Shown here piece by piece: positions 9,523-18,649 of a DNA stretch of 64,000 nt (positions within the stretch are counted from its first letter, which is position 1; each line of letters opens with the position of its first letter). The stretch comes from Flavobacterium luteum (lineage in GTDB: Bacteria; Bacteroidota; Bacteroidia; Flavobacteriales; Flavobacteriaceae). The stretch spans positions 1 through 64,000 of the forward strand of contig NZ_WAEM01000006.1 of the NCBI RefSeq assembly GCF_008806775.1, given 5' to 3'. The translations under genes and the position numbers were made by a program. The notes under the pieces are model-generated. The model made no database searches, was not told where the DNA came from, and saw only the letters and a program-made list of their open reading frames with translations.

Positions 9523-10656
9523 ATGAAAAATACTAAACTATTTAGTAAGTTTTTTGACAGCGAAAAAGCAGGTGGAATTCTTTTAGTATTTGTTACAATC
9601 ATTTCAATAGTACTAGCCAATTCCGTTTGGCAAAAGGAATATATCGAATTTTGGCATCAACCAGCGGGCTCCCATAGTATTGTAGATTGGATTAATGATG
9701 GGTTAATGGCAGTCTTTTTTTTACTCATTGGATTAGAATTAGAACGTGAAATATATATAGGTGAACTTTCGAAAATAAAAAATGCCGCTTTGCCAGCAAT
9801 AGCGGCATTTGGCGGCATGATAATTCCCGCAGGAATTTATATGTTATTTAATTTTGGTACGGCAACTCAGTCGGGTTCAGGAATTCCAATGGCAACCGAT
9901 ATTGCTTTTGCCATTGGAATTTTATCTCTTTTAGGAAATCGTGTTCCCACTTCGTTAAAGATATTCTTGACCGCTTTAGCTGTAATAGATGATTTGGGAG
10001 CTATTTTCGTTATTGCTATTTTTTATACTAAAACCATAGCATTTACTAATTTAGGGATTGCCTTAGGGATTTGGATTCTTTTGCTAATTTTTAACCGAAT
10101 AAAAGTCCGCAACCTAATTCCCTATTTAATTGGTGGAATAGTAATGTGGTATTTTATGCTAAACTCAGGAATACATGCCACTATTACTGGAGTTCTTGTG
10201 GCTTTTGCAATTCCTTTTGGAGATGGGTCAAAAAAATCGACCTCCTATCTTTTACAAGATTTTCTGCATATTCCTGTTGCCTTTTTCATTTTGCCATTAT
10301 TTGCATTGGCTAACACTTGTATTCCGATAGCAACAAACTGGCAAAACGGGATAAGCCACGCAAATAGTTTAGGTATCATAACTGGATTAGTTTTAGGTAA
10401 GCCTTTAGGAATATGGCTTTTCTCCTTTATTGGTGTAGGTTTAGGACTTTGTACTTTACCTAATGATTTAAAATGGAAGAATATTATTGGTGCTGGATTT
10501 TTAGGCGGAATTGGCTTTACAATGTCTATTTTTATAACGCTATTAGCTTTTGACACTAGTGAAGTAATCAATAATTCTAAAATTGCCATTTTAATAGCTT
10601 CACTAGTTGCCGGAATTATCGGATTTGTGATATTGAAGTTAAGTTTGAAAAAATAA
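9523..10656 (+). CDS. nhaA: Na+/H+ antiporter NhaA
   Basis: 377 aa with about 11-12 membrane segments, the normal NhaA length. Diagnostic sequence: GGILLVFVTIISIVLANS at the N-terminus, FFLLIGLELEREIYIGELS, PMATDIAFAIGILSLLG, and LTALAVIDDLGAIFVIAIFY, whose adjacent Asp pair matches the ion-binding Asp163-Asp164 of the E. coli protein. GAGFLGGIGFTMSIFITLLA lies near the end. It exchanges cytoplasmic Na+ or Li+ for protons across the inner membrane, serving pH and sodium balance. It starts 12 bases after the purA terminator and is a single gene. Only a weak AT-only hairpin follows. Confidence 0.95.
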   Translation: MKNTKLFSKFFDSEKAGGILLVFVTIISIVLANSVWQKEYIEFWHQPAGSHSIVDWINDGLMAVFFLLIGLELEREIYIGELSKIKNAALPAIAAFGGMIIPAGIYMLFNFGTATQSGSGIPMATDIAFAIGILSLLGNRVPTSLKIFLTALAVIDDLGAIFVIAIFYTKTIAFTNLGIALGIWILLLIFNRIKVRNLIPYLIGGIVMWYFMLNSGIHATITGVLVAFAIPFGDGSKKSTSYLLQDFLHIPVAFFILPLFALANTCIPIATNWQNGISHANSLGIITGLVLGKPLGIWLFSFIGVGLGLCTLPNDLKWKNIIGAGFLGGIGFTMSIFITLLAFDTSEVINNSKIAILIASLVAGIIGFVILKLSLKK

Positions 10657-10970
10657 TTTTCCAAAATTATAGTTTGTAGTGTTTTAAATAAATCTTTATT
10701 GAGTTTAATTTGTTAGTTGCAATGCCTTAGATTATAATTTTTAGACACATAAGTGATTTGCGATAGAAAATCTAGTATCCCCACTTTGGCTAATAGGATG
10801 ATAGAAATTGGAATAAAAACTAATTTCACTAAATGGGATTTCAATGAATAGAATAGTACATTATACACAATCGTTGTATACTTCAGACGATGTATAACCA
10901 AAAAACCTAGTGCTGAAAGTATCAATTCGTTCCTACAAAATTTACATACAATCCGTATGAGACATCAAGA
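10657..10970. other. intergenic region without a convincing gene
   Basis: 314 bases between nhaA and the palindrome array. An AT-only hairpin (ATAATTTT-CC-AAAATTAT, 10661-10678) may end nhaA. The rest holds a 70-codon minus-strand frame (10713-10925) that I regard as chance. Nothing else is recognised. Confidence 0.5.
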
Positions 10971-11026
10971 TGACCGCGGTCAATTAGATTAATGACCGCG
11001 GTCAATTGTTAGTTTCACCGCGGTCA
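10971..11026. promoter_or_regulatory. three palindromic operators TGACCGCGGTCA, 22 bp apart
   Basis: Perfect 12-bp palindromes lie at 10971-10982 and 10993-11004, and a third with one mismatch (TCACCGCGGTCA) at 11015-11026. Centres are exactly 22 bp apart, two helical turns, so all sites lie on the same face of the DNA. The GC-rich core stands out in very AT-rich surroundings. The array ends 27 bp before the -7 element of the HU-like gene, where a regulator dimer or oligomer could act. Confidence 0.75.
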
Positions 11027-11053
11027 AATGAACCTATTACTAAGATAAAGTGG

Positions 11054-11061
11054 TATCTTTG
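11054..11061 (+). promoter_or_regulatory. -7 promoter element of the HU-like gene
   Basis: TATCTTTG is a perfect match to TAnnTTTG. Transcription would start near 11066, giving a leader of about 40 nt before the ATG at 11109. Confidence 0.6.
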
Positions 11062-11108
11062 TCCCGATGTTTATTTTCACTTACTGTGTCAACTTAAATT
11101 TTTATACT

Positions 11109-11495
11109 ATGTCAATTCCTTTTATCGCTGTTGGTAAAACCAACCCAACTGATTCTCAGGCTTCAATGCTCTACTATCCTCGAGCAACCCAATCGGGCGA
11201 AATAGATTTGGATGCACTAGCCGAGCAAGTTTCCTTAAACTGTACCGCAACACCCGCTGATTGTTATGCAGTTATTATAAGCTTAGTTCATGTTGTTTCT
11301 AATGCTTTAAAAGACGGAAATATTGTGCGTCTTGGCGCAATGGGATCGTTTCAGGTAAGTGTCAAAGGAACGGCAAGCAGCAGTCCCGAAGCTGTAAATC
11401 AGAACAACATAAAAAGTGCTTCTATTATTTTTAGACCTGGAGTCAAATTTAAAAAGATGTTGGGCGAACTGGTATTTTATAAGAAAAAAGTTTAA
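11109..11495 (+). CDS. HU-like (HU_rel type) DNA-binding protein
   Basis: 128 aa from ATG 11109. An earlier in-frame ATG at 11067 adds 14 hydrophobic residues and would coincide with the transcription start, so I prefer the later start, which matches the MSI opening of relatives. Similarity is to the Bacteroidota-specific group of HU-related proteins: YYPRATQSGEIDLDALAEQV, a helical region VIISLVHVVSNALKDGN, then IVRLGAMGSFQVSVKGTASS and SASIIFRPGVKFKKMLGEL, corresponding to the HU beta-arm and C-terminal helix. It probably binds and bends DNA; a specific role is unknown. The three palindromes directly upstream suggest tight regulation, possibly by another factor or by autoregulation. Confidence 0.75.
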   Translation: MSIPFIAVGKTNPTDSQASMLYYPRATQSGEIDLDALAEQVSLNCTATPADCYAVIISLVHVVSNALKDGNIVRLGAMGSFQVSVKGTASSSPEAVNQNNIKSASIIFRPGVKFKKMLGELVFYKKKV

Positions 11496-11687
11496 TACAA
11501 TTTAACTTTCTATTTTATTACAATTAATACATCTGCATCATTTCGACTCATTCCTATTTTTAGCTATTGCATCGATAAACCTTTGTTAAGGATTACTACA
11601 TATAACTTTGTTTGTTCGTCTCTAAATGGTATAGAACCATAACAGTTAATTGGTGCATAAGGTAGTAACTACAACATCCTGTAAAGC

Positions 11688-11718
11688 AAAAAACCGCCCC
11701 AATAACTGGGACGGTTTC
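11688..11718 (-). terminator. rho-independent terminator of the 2147-aa T9SS gene
   Basis: On the minus strand an AAACCG-T-CCCA / TGGG-G-CGGTTT stem (one G-U pair) with a short loop is followed by T residues, 21 bases after the stop. Confidence 0.8.
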
Positions 11719-11738
11719 TTTTATAAAGACTTTAAATC

Positions 11739-13228
11739 TTATCTTTTAACCATTCGTATCGATTTAACTTTATCCCCTTGTGATACAACAACATTGTATA
11801 CCCCTGATGGATAATTGCGTCCTATCTCTCTCGTACTCAATTCTGAGACGGTCGCTTGTTTAGCTTCCAACTGTCGTCCTATCATATCGTACACTTTCAT
11901 TTCTACAAGAGCGTCGCTTGAACTCACGATGTCTAAACTAAAGTGCGAGGCAAAAGGATTCGGAAATGCTTTTACGTTAAAAATGCTCTCAACCGAATTG
12001 GTATTCATTCTTGCAGTAGGTGTTGTAATCGTACAAACATCTCCTCCATAAGCTTCTTGCCACAATCCATTGTATTTAACAGCTACATCTACTAAATAAA
12101 CCGTACTCGCTGCGTAGCCCCCTGATAATTCTGCAGCGGTTAACGCTGACATGTTTCCTGAAGTTTTCTCTACTACTCTACTGCTTAATGGATTGGATTG
12201 TAAGCGTACTCTAAAACGATATCCTTCGGCTAAGAAAACCGTTGATGCATAAAGTGTACTCGTTAAATTCGTTACTGTTTTATTACACTGACTGGTTACT
12301 AATTTAGAGAACGGTAGACTTGGTGTTCTCACGATACAACCTGCTCCCCAAGTGGTAAGTGGTGTTACCCCTCCTACTCCTGTAAAACATTGCACTTCTA
12401 TGAAATAATCGGTGTCGTATACTGCTCCTCCTACTAATCCGGTTAGGATATTAAATCCGTTTGTGGTTGATGATACTATTGGTCGTGTACCATTTGCATC
12501 AGTAACTCTAAACTCATAACGGGTAGCGGTTGACACTGGACTTGCTTGCACTACTGTACTTAGTTGTGGCAATATTTTACCACACTGCGTTGGTCTAACG
12601 GTAGTAGTTAAAGCTGGTGTTGGTGGTGCAAGCGGTGCTTTTACAATACACGCACCACCATAAGGATACTCCGCAGCACCAATAAATGGTTTTACGCGTA
12701 TGCTATACTCTTTTCCATAAGCCAATCCGCCGTTGCCTAAAACGGTTGTTGGATTGAAATAGTAGTTTGGCCAAGTATATACGGTTACTGTATTAGGTGC
12801 AGTAGTTAAGGTAATCTCGAAACGATATTGTGTCGCTCCAGGAACTGGGCTTGCTTGTATAACGGTATCTATTGTTGGAACAAATTGACCACATTGTGTT
12901 GGTCTAATTTGGGTACAGATACCAGTAGTTACAGTTGCTGTTCCTGGAGTACTAGCATTAGAACAACCCGAAACGAGATCTCTTACACTTATTAAAATAT
13001 AATTTATTGATCCTATTGCTGTAGTTGGAGCTACTATAAAGGTAGTAGCACTACCAGCTACAGAAGTTATCGTTGTTGGTGTGCCACCTGCTCCTACTTT
13101 ATACGTAAACTCATATTGTAGTGTACCACCCAATCCTGTGGTTCCTGAACCGTTTGCCCCAGTAAAGGTAACGACTGGCGAAGTACCAAGACATGTATTT
13201 ACTGTACCTGATATAGTAGCTGTTGGCG
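11739..13228 (-). repeat. shared C-terminal cassette, copy 1 (with 22174-23645)
   Basis: The 3' ~1.5 kb encodes the same series of modules as the 3' end of the 2507-aa gene. DNA identity is patchy but locally very high: bases 11893-11925 match 22328-22360 at all 33 positions, and after one mismatch another 23 match. Confidence 0.8.
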
Positions 13229-16200
13229 ATTGATTTACAGTTAATGTACCATCAATATAAGTAATAGTATAGTTACTAGCCCCTGGTGTTGCTAGACTAG
13301 GTCGTAAAGGATAAGAACCTGATATAGAACCATCACCTCCTATTACGGATACTGTTACTGATAGGATGTCACCAGCTACATTATAGTCCTTAGTAAAATC
13401 TACATTCAAATTACCTAGACTGCTAAAAGCACCTCCAGCACATTTAGTTTGGCTAGTTGCGGTAATAGTAACTGCTCTTTTTGTAATGTTTGCGCTAGTC
13501 GTCGTTGGGTTAATACTATAATTGGCTGCATTGGCTCCACTAATACTTAGACCACTAATGGTTACCACTTTACCATTACCAAAATCTTTAGTATCAAAAG
13601 TACCCGTTGCAATTGTCGTATTTAAAGTTACTGTTTCAAGAGCTAGTACCCCACTTAGTGTAGCACCAGCTGCGTTTATCACCGCATCTGTATTGCCATC
13701 ATATGCTTTATTGTCTGCAGTAATACCCGTTACATCTAATCCTATTGGAGTAATGTCTTTTTTCTCTGTAAATATTGGCTGAGTCAAAATGTAGTTACCA
13801 GATTCACTCCCTGTAAGTACAGTGGTAGAGGTAATCGTCCAGTTTCCTACAGTAGCACTAGCATAATATCCTGATGGTGTAAAAGATACTTTAGCAGTAT
13901 CTGATGGAAATTCACCTTGCAATTCAGTTGCTGGTACTATCGATACAATAGCTGTGTTGGTTTTATCATACACTTTATCTGCTGTAGCAAGATTGATGAT
14001 CGTTACTTCTTTTTGAGTAATACTTGCATTAGGAACAGTAGGCTGAATTATAGAATAATTCAACGCATCATCTCCTGCAAGACGACAAACTGAAGTTACA
14101 ACTAGATTTATACCAACATTTTTTGAAGGAAACGTTCCTTCTTGAATTAACAATACATCATCAGCACCTAATATCCCTACTAAACTACCGCCACTTATTG
14201 TTGCAGCTGTAGTAGTGTCATATTCTTTATTAGAAGATGTAGCACCAGTAATGGTTAAATCAAATTTATTGATTGTAAAAGGAATAGCTCCTGAATTTGC
14301 TGTAAAATAATTCACATCTGCGGCTACAGTTGCTGTAACTGTATAATCTCCAGCTTTTTTAGGTTTTATACTTGAAGCATCATAAATTGTCCCATTAACC
14401 CCTTCATAGCTATAAGTTACCGTAGGTGTTGGTGTAAGAGTACTAATAGAATCTGGACCCTGAACAAAAGTGTTATAGGTATAAGGTGTACCATTAATAA
14501 CGGTAACTACTGGAGTAATTCTCTCATATCCTATAGCAAATTCACCAAAACTAGTAAGACCTGTTGCTTCTGTACTAGCCGCTGTTTTGGTACCAACTGT
14601 TGGATAAGACCAAGAAGGATTATTATATTTTCCAACAATAAAATTATTAGAGTCGGTAGCAGGATAATTAATAATATCGGAAGTTAAATAATTAAAAGTA
14701 GCATTATAAGAAGAATAAACTACTCCACTACCTGATAAAGTATAATAACGATTTACAATTTTTGTAGTATTTAACGCTGAACTACTATTTTGAGGGTGAA
14801 GACCCGCAGTTTGTGAAACACTAGCTGTCAAATCTCCTGCTGATGTAACACTAGCAAAATTTAAATTTATAGGTCTGTAATTTGTGGCATCTCCAATTTC
14901 GTAAGTTATAGCAGACGTTGAAGTAGCTATGTATTTTTGAAAATTACCAATCACCCATCCAGTACCGCCTCCAATAACATTACCTAAAGCAGCAAGTATC
15001 AGTTTTTGAGATCCAGTTTCTATTTTTCCTGAAACAAAATTTAAAGTCCCATTAATAATTATGTCTCTAGCTGGAAGTATAACATTTTCAAAATTATTAA
15101 TAGTAAGATTATTTATGGATGCAATTTCAGTTAAAAAAGAAGCTCCCATTTTTGAAGAACTGTTTTCGAATCTTGTGAAATTATAATTAATACCCGACCC
15201 AAAAATACGAGTCCCAGTTAGTCTAATATTACCTGTAGTTCCATCATTAGCAATTCCATTTTTGCTTGAAATAACCAAAGTACAGCCACTTGAAGCATTA
15301 AAATTTCCCGTTCCTCTAATACTCGTTGCATTTCCATTAAATCCAAAAGAAATTTGCCCAATACTTGAAACTACTAAAGAGCCAGGAGAATTAATTATCT
15401 TATTAACAGAAAGATTAACCCCTGAAGAATTTGTTATTGTAACAATTCCCGTAACAGGTTCTGGTAAAGACGCTGTTGTTTGAGGTATTGTTCCATTGTA
15501 ATAATAATTTGCTGCAGCATCAAATGTTTTTGAAGTTGTTGTAATTCCTGTAGCTATTGAAATATTGTCTCCTAATTTTAAGGTAGCCCCTGAAGATAAT
15601 AAAAAGGTTCCAGTTCCTGAAATAATTTTACCTGATAAATCTATCGTTCCATTGACAGTACATATTTTACCAGAATTAATGACAAAATTATTCGATAAAG
15701 AAACCTCATGATTCACTAAAATGGTTATAGTATTATTGTTAGTTGGAGCCTGCGTGGCAGAAATCCATGCGGTTCCATCATAATAGTCCCAAGTAGAGAA
15801 ATCAGAAAAAACACCATTAGCTTTAGATCTAAAATCAGCTAATGATTGGTCTATTTTAGTAGTTAAATTAATAACGTTAGAATTTACAGAAGTTGAATTT
15901 GTAGAATTTGCTCTAACTGAATAATAATATATAGAATTACTATTTAAACCAGTAACGAGTTGAGGAGAACTATTTACATTAGCAGCATTATAACCCGTTG
16001 CAAAATTTATTTTATCTCCAGAGATTATTACATTATCAATACGATTGATACCACCTGAAGTAAAAGCATTTCCATCAACTCCAGTCGCAGAATTTGGGAG
16101 CCAGCGTAAATAGACAGAAGATTGGTTATCGCAAAATGAAGGTAAAACTAAATTTGTTAAAACTCCAGTGGTATAATTATTGGCTACAGTAATTATTCCA

Positions 16201-18182
16201 CTGGGAACATCTACATAGGTACCATCCAAACCAATCTTATATTGAATTTTAAAGTCACGCGGTCCAGAGGAAGTTGAATTTTGTGCTGATGAAACTTTAA
16301 TTACATTATATCCTCTTGTATTGAATTGTATCTCCCAATATTTACCCCCCGAAGTAGTCCAGGTTGATCCACTAGCGGCTTGTGTAGAAACTCCAGTGGC
16401 ATTACTAATTGATCCGCTACTCAAAGATATAGTGTTTGTTGTATTATTTGTGGAAGTAATATCAGCAGTTAAAATTGTTCCTGATGACGGAAATGTCCAG
16501 CCAACAATATTTTCAGTAATACCGCCAATTGTATATACATCTAATAAATAATTACTAGCTCCAACTACTGAACTAAAATTCGCGTTAAATTCTGAAGATT
16601 TTATAATTGTAGCAGCTGTTGCTACTGGAGTACTAATTGCCGAAGTCGTAAAATTCAACTCATTACCATAAACAACCGTACTTCCGTTTGCATCTGTTAT
16701 TTTAGATCTGAAATAATAGGTAGTGTTTGGTAAAAGTCCTGAAAGATTAGCTCCAGAATTAAATGGAGAAGTACTACCTATAGCAGCCAGCGAAGTTGCA
16801 GAACCACCAGTAAAACTAGCAGTACTATATTCAAAGCCGTTAACAGTAATTGCTCCTGAACATCCTCCAGGTATGTAGATACCATTAAGTGTGGCAGATG
16901 TAGAGGTAATAGTATCTGCTGCAACAGTTGCCGTAGTAGCAATAGTATTTATTCCTACACCAGCCACAGCAAGATTTACTGTTGGAGCCAAACCACCACT
17001 TATAGGAATAGTAGTCGAATAGGATTGTACAGCAGTAGGGGTGAATCTAACTTGAATTGGAGAAAAGGAACTCAAAGAACCTGAAACTGGAGTTAAAACG
17101 ATACTAGTTGTGAAAGTTGAGCTACCATTTAAAGCATAAGTATACCCAGATACTGCACCTATTGTTACATTTGAAGTTAAATTTGTCCCTGATAAAGTAA
17201 AAGTTTTAGTGGTAGAAGTATTGATACATTGATTTGCAAAATTCCCCCCTGATAAAGCACCTACAGTTAAGGTATTTACTACTACACTAAAGTTATCGTA
17301 ATAAAACGAATTTGAAGTAGAGCCATTATTTGATGCATCATGGTTTGCATAGAAACCAAAGTGTGTCAACGTGGATGAACTTGATGTGTAGTTAGAATCT
17401 GAACCTGTCCCAGAAGAAGTTGTTAATGTAGAAAAATCAGGGTTTATTGTTGTTGTATCATCCCTTACTAATAATTGCCAATTATTAGTAGAAAGACTAG
17501 GATTATATATTACTTTAACACTTGCCCAACTTGTTAACGTTGATAAGTTACTAGACGATGCAATAACGACTTGCGTACCTTGTAATCCTCCAGTATAACT
17601 AATTAATTTTATTGTATTAGTTGACCCAGTGCCTCTAGTTTCTATAACGGCATAACCATTACCTGCATTTTGTAAAGTTGAACTAGTTGAAGCTAATACA
17701 ACTGCAGAACCCCAACTCGAAGATGCATTTTGAAAACCATTCAATGATAAAGCTGTTGCTCTATTAGTTCTCATGTTAAATGTCCAAATTACATTTCCTG
17801 GGTTTTGGTCTAATATTTTATCAAATGGCGCTGAATATGAATTTAGAGAACCTGTTATATAGGTTTGACCAAAAGTTTGAGCGACTGGGGTAGAATTACT
17901 ATTTGCAGATAGAATTTGTAAAGCATAGTCTGAACCTGAAGTTAGATTTGTTCGAGAAGTTATAGTATTAGCCATAGCAGAACCAGTCGAAGTAGTTACG
18001 GTTGTATAAGTAATACTAGGCGAACCACCAGAAGTTATGGGTATTACTAGACTACCTCTGTCAAAATTATCACTAAAGACGGTTGTTTGTGACCATATCG
18101 TATTAGAAAGTAATACCATAAAACAAAAGCTAAATAATAGTTTTGCTAAAAAGTTGATACTAGGTATTGTTGTTTTTTTCAT
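11739..18182 (-). CDS. giant modular T9SS type A surface/secreted protein with MBG/YDG repeats
   Basis: 2147 aa. A signal peptide covers residues 1-32 (LLFSFCFMVLLSNTIWSQ). Residues ~33-310 resemble a lectin/jelly-roll-like beta domain. Fibronectin type III-like and choice-of-anchor segments follow (~410-515, NTTYYFRSKITDANGS), then a lipoprotein-like WTTSGGKYWEIQFNTRGYN module. Residues ~1220-1640 hold an MBG domain (KAGDYTVTATVAADVNYFTA) and three YDG repeats (SNKEYDTTTAATISGGSLVG, DKVYDKTNTAIV, ADNKAYDGNTDAVINAAGAT). The last ~490 residues hold an Ig-like unit, three ~100-residue RPTQCG/SQCNKTV repeats, and a type A sorting domain (FPNPFASHFSLDI, KVYDMIGRQLE, YPSGVYNVVVSQGDKVKS). It is probably exported by Sec then T9SS; adhesion is a guess from architecture. 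The C-terminal cassette is nearly duplicated in the gene at 22174-29697. Confidence 0.85.
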   Translation of the reverse strand: MKKTTIPSINFLAKLLFSFCFMVLLSNTIWSQTTVFSDNFDRGSLVIPITSGGSPSITYTTVTTSTGSAMANTITSRTNLTSGSDYALQILSANSNSTPVAQTFGQTYITGSLNSYSAPFDKILDQNPGNVIWTFNMRTNRATALSLNGFQNASSSWGSAVVLASTSSTLQNAGNGYAVIETRGTGSTNTIKLISYTGGLQGTQVVIASSSNLSTLTSWASVKVIYNPSLSTNNWQLLVRDDTTTINPDFSTLTTSSGTGSDSNYTSSSSTLTHFGFYANHDASNNGSTSNSFYYDNFSVVVNTLTVGALSGGNFANQCINTSTTKTFTLSGTNLTSNVTIGAVSGYTYALNGSSTFTTSIVLTPVSGSLSSFSPIQVRFTPTAVQSYSTTIPISGGLAPTVNLAVAGVGINTIATTATVAADTITSTSATLNGIYIPGGCSGAITVNGFEYSTASFTGGSATSLAAIGSTSPFNSGANLSGLLPNTTYYFRSKITDANGSTVVYGNELNFTTSAISTPVATAATIIKSSEFNANFSSVVGASNYLLDVYTIGGITENIVGWTFPSSGTILTADITSTNNTTNTISLSSGSISNATGVSTQAASGSTWTTSGGKYWEIQFNTRGYNVIKVSSAQNSTSSGPRDFKIQYKIGLDGTYVDVPSGIITVANNYTTGVLTNLVLPSFCDNQSSVYLRWLPNSATGVDGNAFTSGGINRIDNVIISGDKINFATGYNAANVNSSPQLVTGLNSNSIYYYSVRANSTNSTSVNSNVINLTTKIDQSLADFRSKANGVFSDFSTWDYYDGTAWISATQAPTNNNTITILVNHEVSLSNNFVINSGKICTVNGTIDLSGKIISGTGTFLLSSGATLKLGDNISIATGITTTSKTFDAAANYYYNGTIPQTTASLPEPVTGIVTITNSSGVNLSVNKIINSPGSLVVSSIGQISFGFNGNATSIRGTGNFNASSGCTLVISSKNGIANDGTTGNIRLTGTRIFGSGINYNFTRFENSSSKMGASFLTEIASINNLTINNFENVILPARDIIINGTLNFVSGKIETGSQKLILAALGNVIGGGTGWVIGNFQKYIATSTSAITYEIGDATNYRPINLNFASVTSAGDLTASVSQTAGLHPQNSSSALNTTKIVNRYYTLSGSGVVYSSYNATFNYLTSDIINYPATDSNNFIVGKYNNPSWSYPTVGTKTAASTEATGLTSFGEFAIGYERITPVVTVINGTPYTYNTFVQGPDSISTLTPTPTVTYSYEGVNGTIYDASSIKPKKAGDYTVTATVAADVNYFTANSGAIPFTINKFDLTITGATSSNKEYDTTTAATISGGSLVGILGADDVLLIQEGTFPSKNVGINLVVTSVCRLAGDDALNYSIIQPTVPNASITQKEVTIINLATADKVYDKTNTAIVSIVPATELQGEFPSDTAKVSFTPSGYYASATVGNWTITSTTVLTGSESGNYILTQPIFTEKKDITPIGLDVTGITADNKAYDGNTDAVINAAGATLSGVLALETVTLNTTIATGTFDTKDFGNGKVVTISGLSISGANAANYSINPTTTSANITKRAVTITATSQTKCAGGAFSSLGNLNVDFTKDYNVAGDILSVTVSVIGGDGSISGSYPLRPSLATPGASNYTITYIDGTLTVNQSPTATISGTVNTCLGTSPVVTFTGANGSGTTGLGGTLQYEFTYKVGAGGTPTTITSVAGSATTFIVAPTTAIGSINYILISVRDLVSGCSNASTPGTATVTTGICTQIRPTQCGQFVPTIDTVIQASPVPGATQYRFEITLTTAPNTVTVYTWPNYYFNPTTVLGNGGLAYGKEYSIRVKPFIGAAEYPYGGACIVKAPLAPPTPALTTTVRPTQCGKILPQLSTVVQASPVSTATRYEFRVTDANGTRPIVSSTTNGFNILTGLVGGAVYDTDYFIEVQCFTGVGGVTPLTTWGAGCIVRTPSLPFSKLVTSQCNKTVTNLTSTLYASTVFLAEGYRFRVRLQSNPLSSRVVEKTSGNMSALTAAELSGGYAASTVYLVDVAVKYNGLWQEAYGGDVCTITTPTARMNTNSVESIFNVKAFPNPFASHFSLDIVSSSDALVEMKVYDMIGRQLEAKQATVSELSTREIGRNYPSGVYNVVVSQGDKVKSIRMVKR

Positions 18183-18649
18183 TTTTTATTAAAATTAGAG
18201 TTCTAACCTTTTAATATTCAAGCTAAAACATCCATAAACAGGGCAATATTAAATTATTAAGTTTGTAAGTTAAAATTTTATCGTTGTTCTACTTAGTTTA
18301 TCGATAAAACATATCTTTTTCGACTTTAAATTGAATTTTTTAATCGACTAGAAATGACATTACCTGCGTTTTAACTAGTAAAGACAATCATTTAATCATT
18401 TCCATTAATATACAATTTTTCTTATAATTTTTTTATATTATTGTATTTTGACGATTATATTTGACTTTAATAGATTATAATTATTATTTTCGAATTTCAA
18501 TTTTGAACCTTTATTATTATAAAAAAGTACCAATTATTAAATAAATAAAATGAATTATATAAAATCTTTCTAAAAATCTTAACCTACTACCTTTATGTAC
18601 TATTTATCCCAAATAGATAGTCTTCACCCATAATCTAAAAATTATACCT
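18183..18649. other. AT-rich divergent intergenic region
   Basis: 467 bases between the divergent giant gene and the beta-helix gene. It must carry both promoters, but only near-consensus -7 sequences are seen (for example TACCTTTA about 60 bases before 18650). A TTTATCG word occurs at 18277 and 18297. No gene or strong repeat is seen. Confidence 0.5.

Noticed and set aside
10713..10925. 70-codon minus-strand frame between nhaA and the palindrome array
   Set aside because: Hydrophobic sequence with no recognisable motif, no -7 element before it and no start context; most likely chance in AT-rich DNA.
18277..18303. TTTATCG repeated with 20-bp spacing upstream of the 2147-aa gene
   Set aside because: Only 7 bases of AT-rich sequence; expected by chance at this composition.
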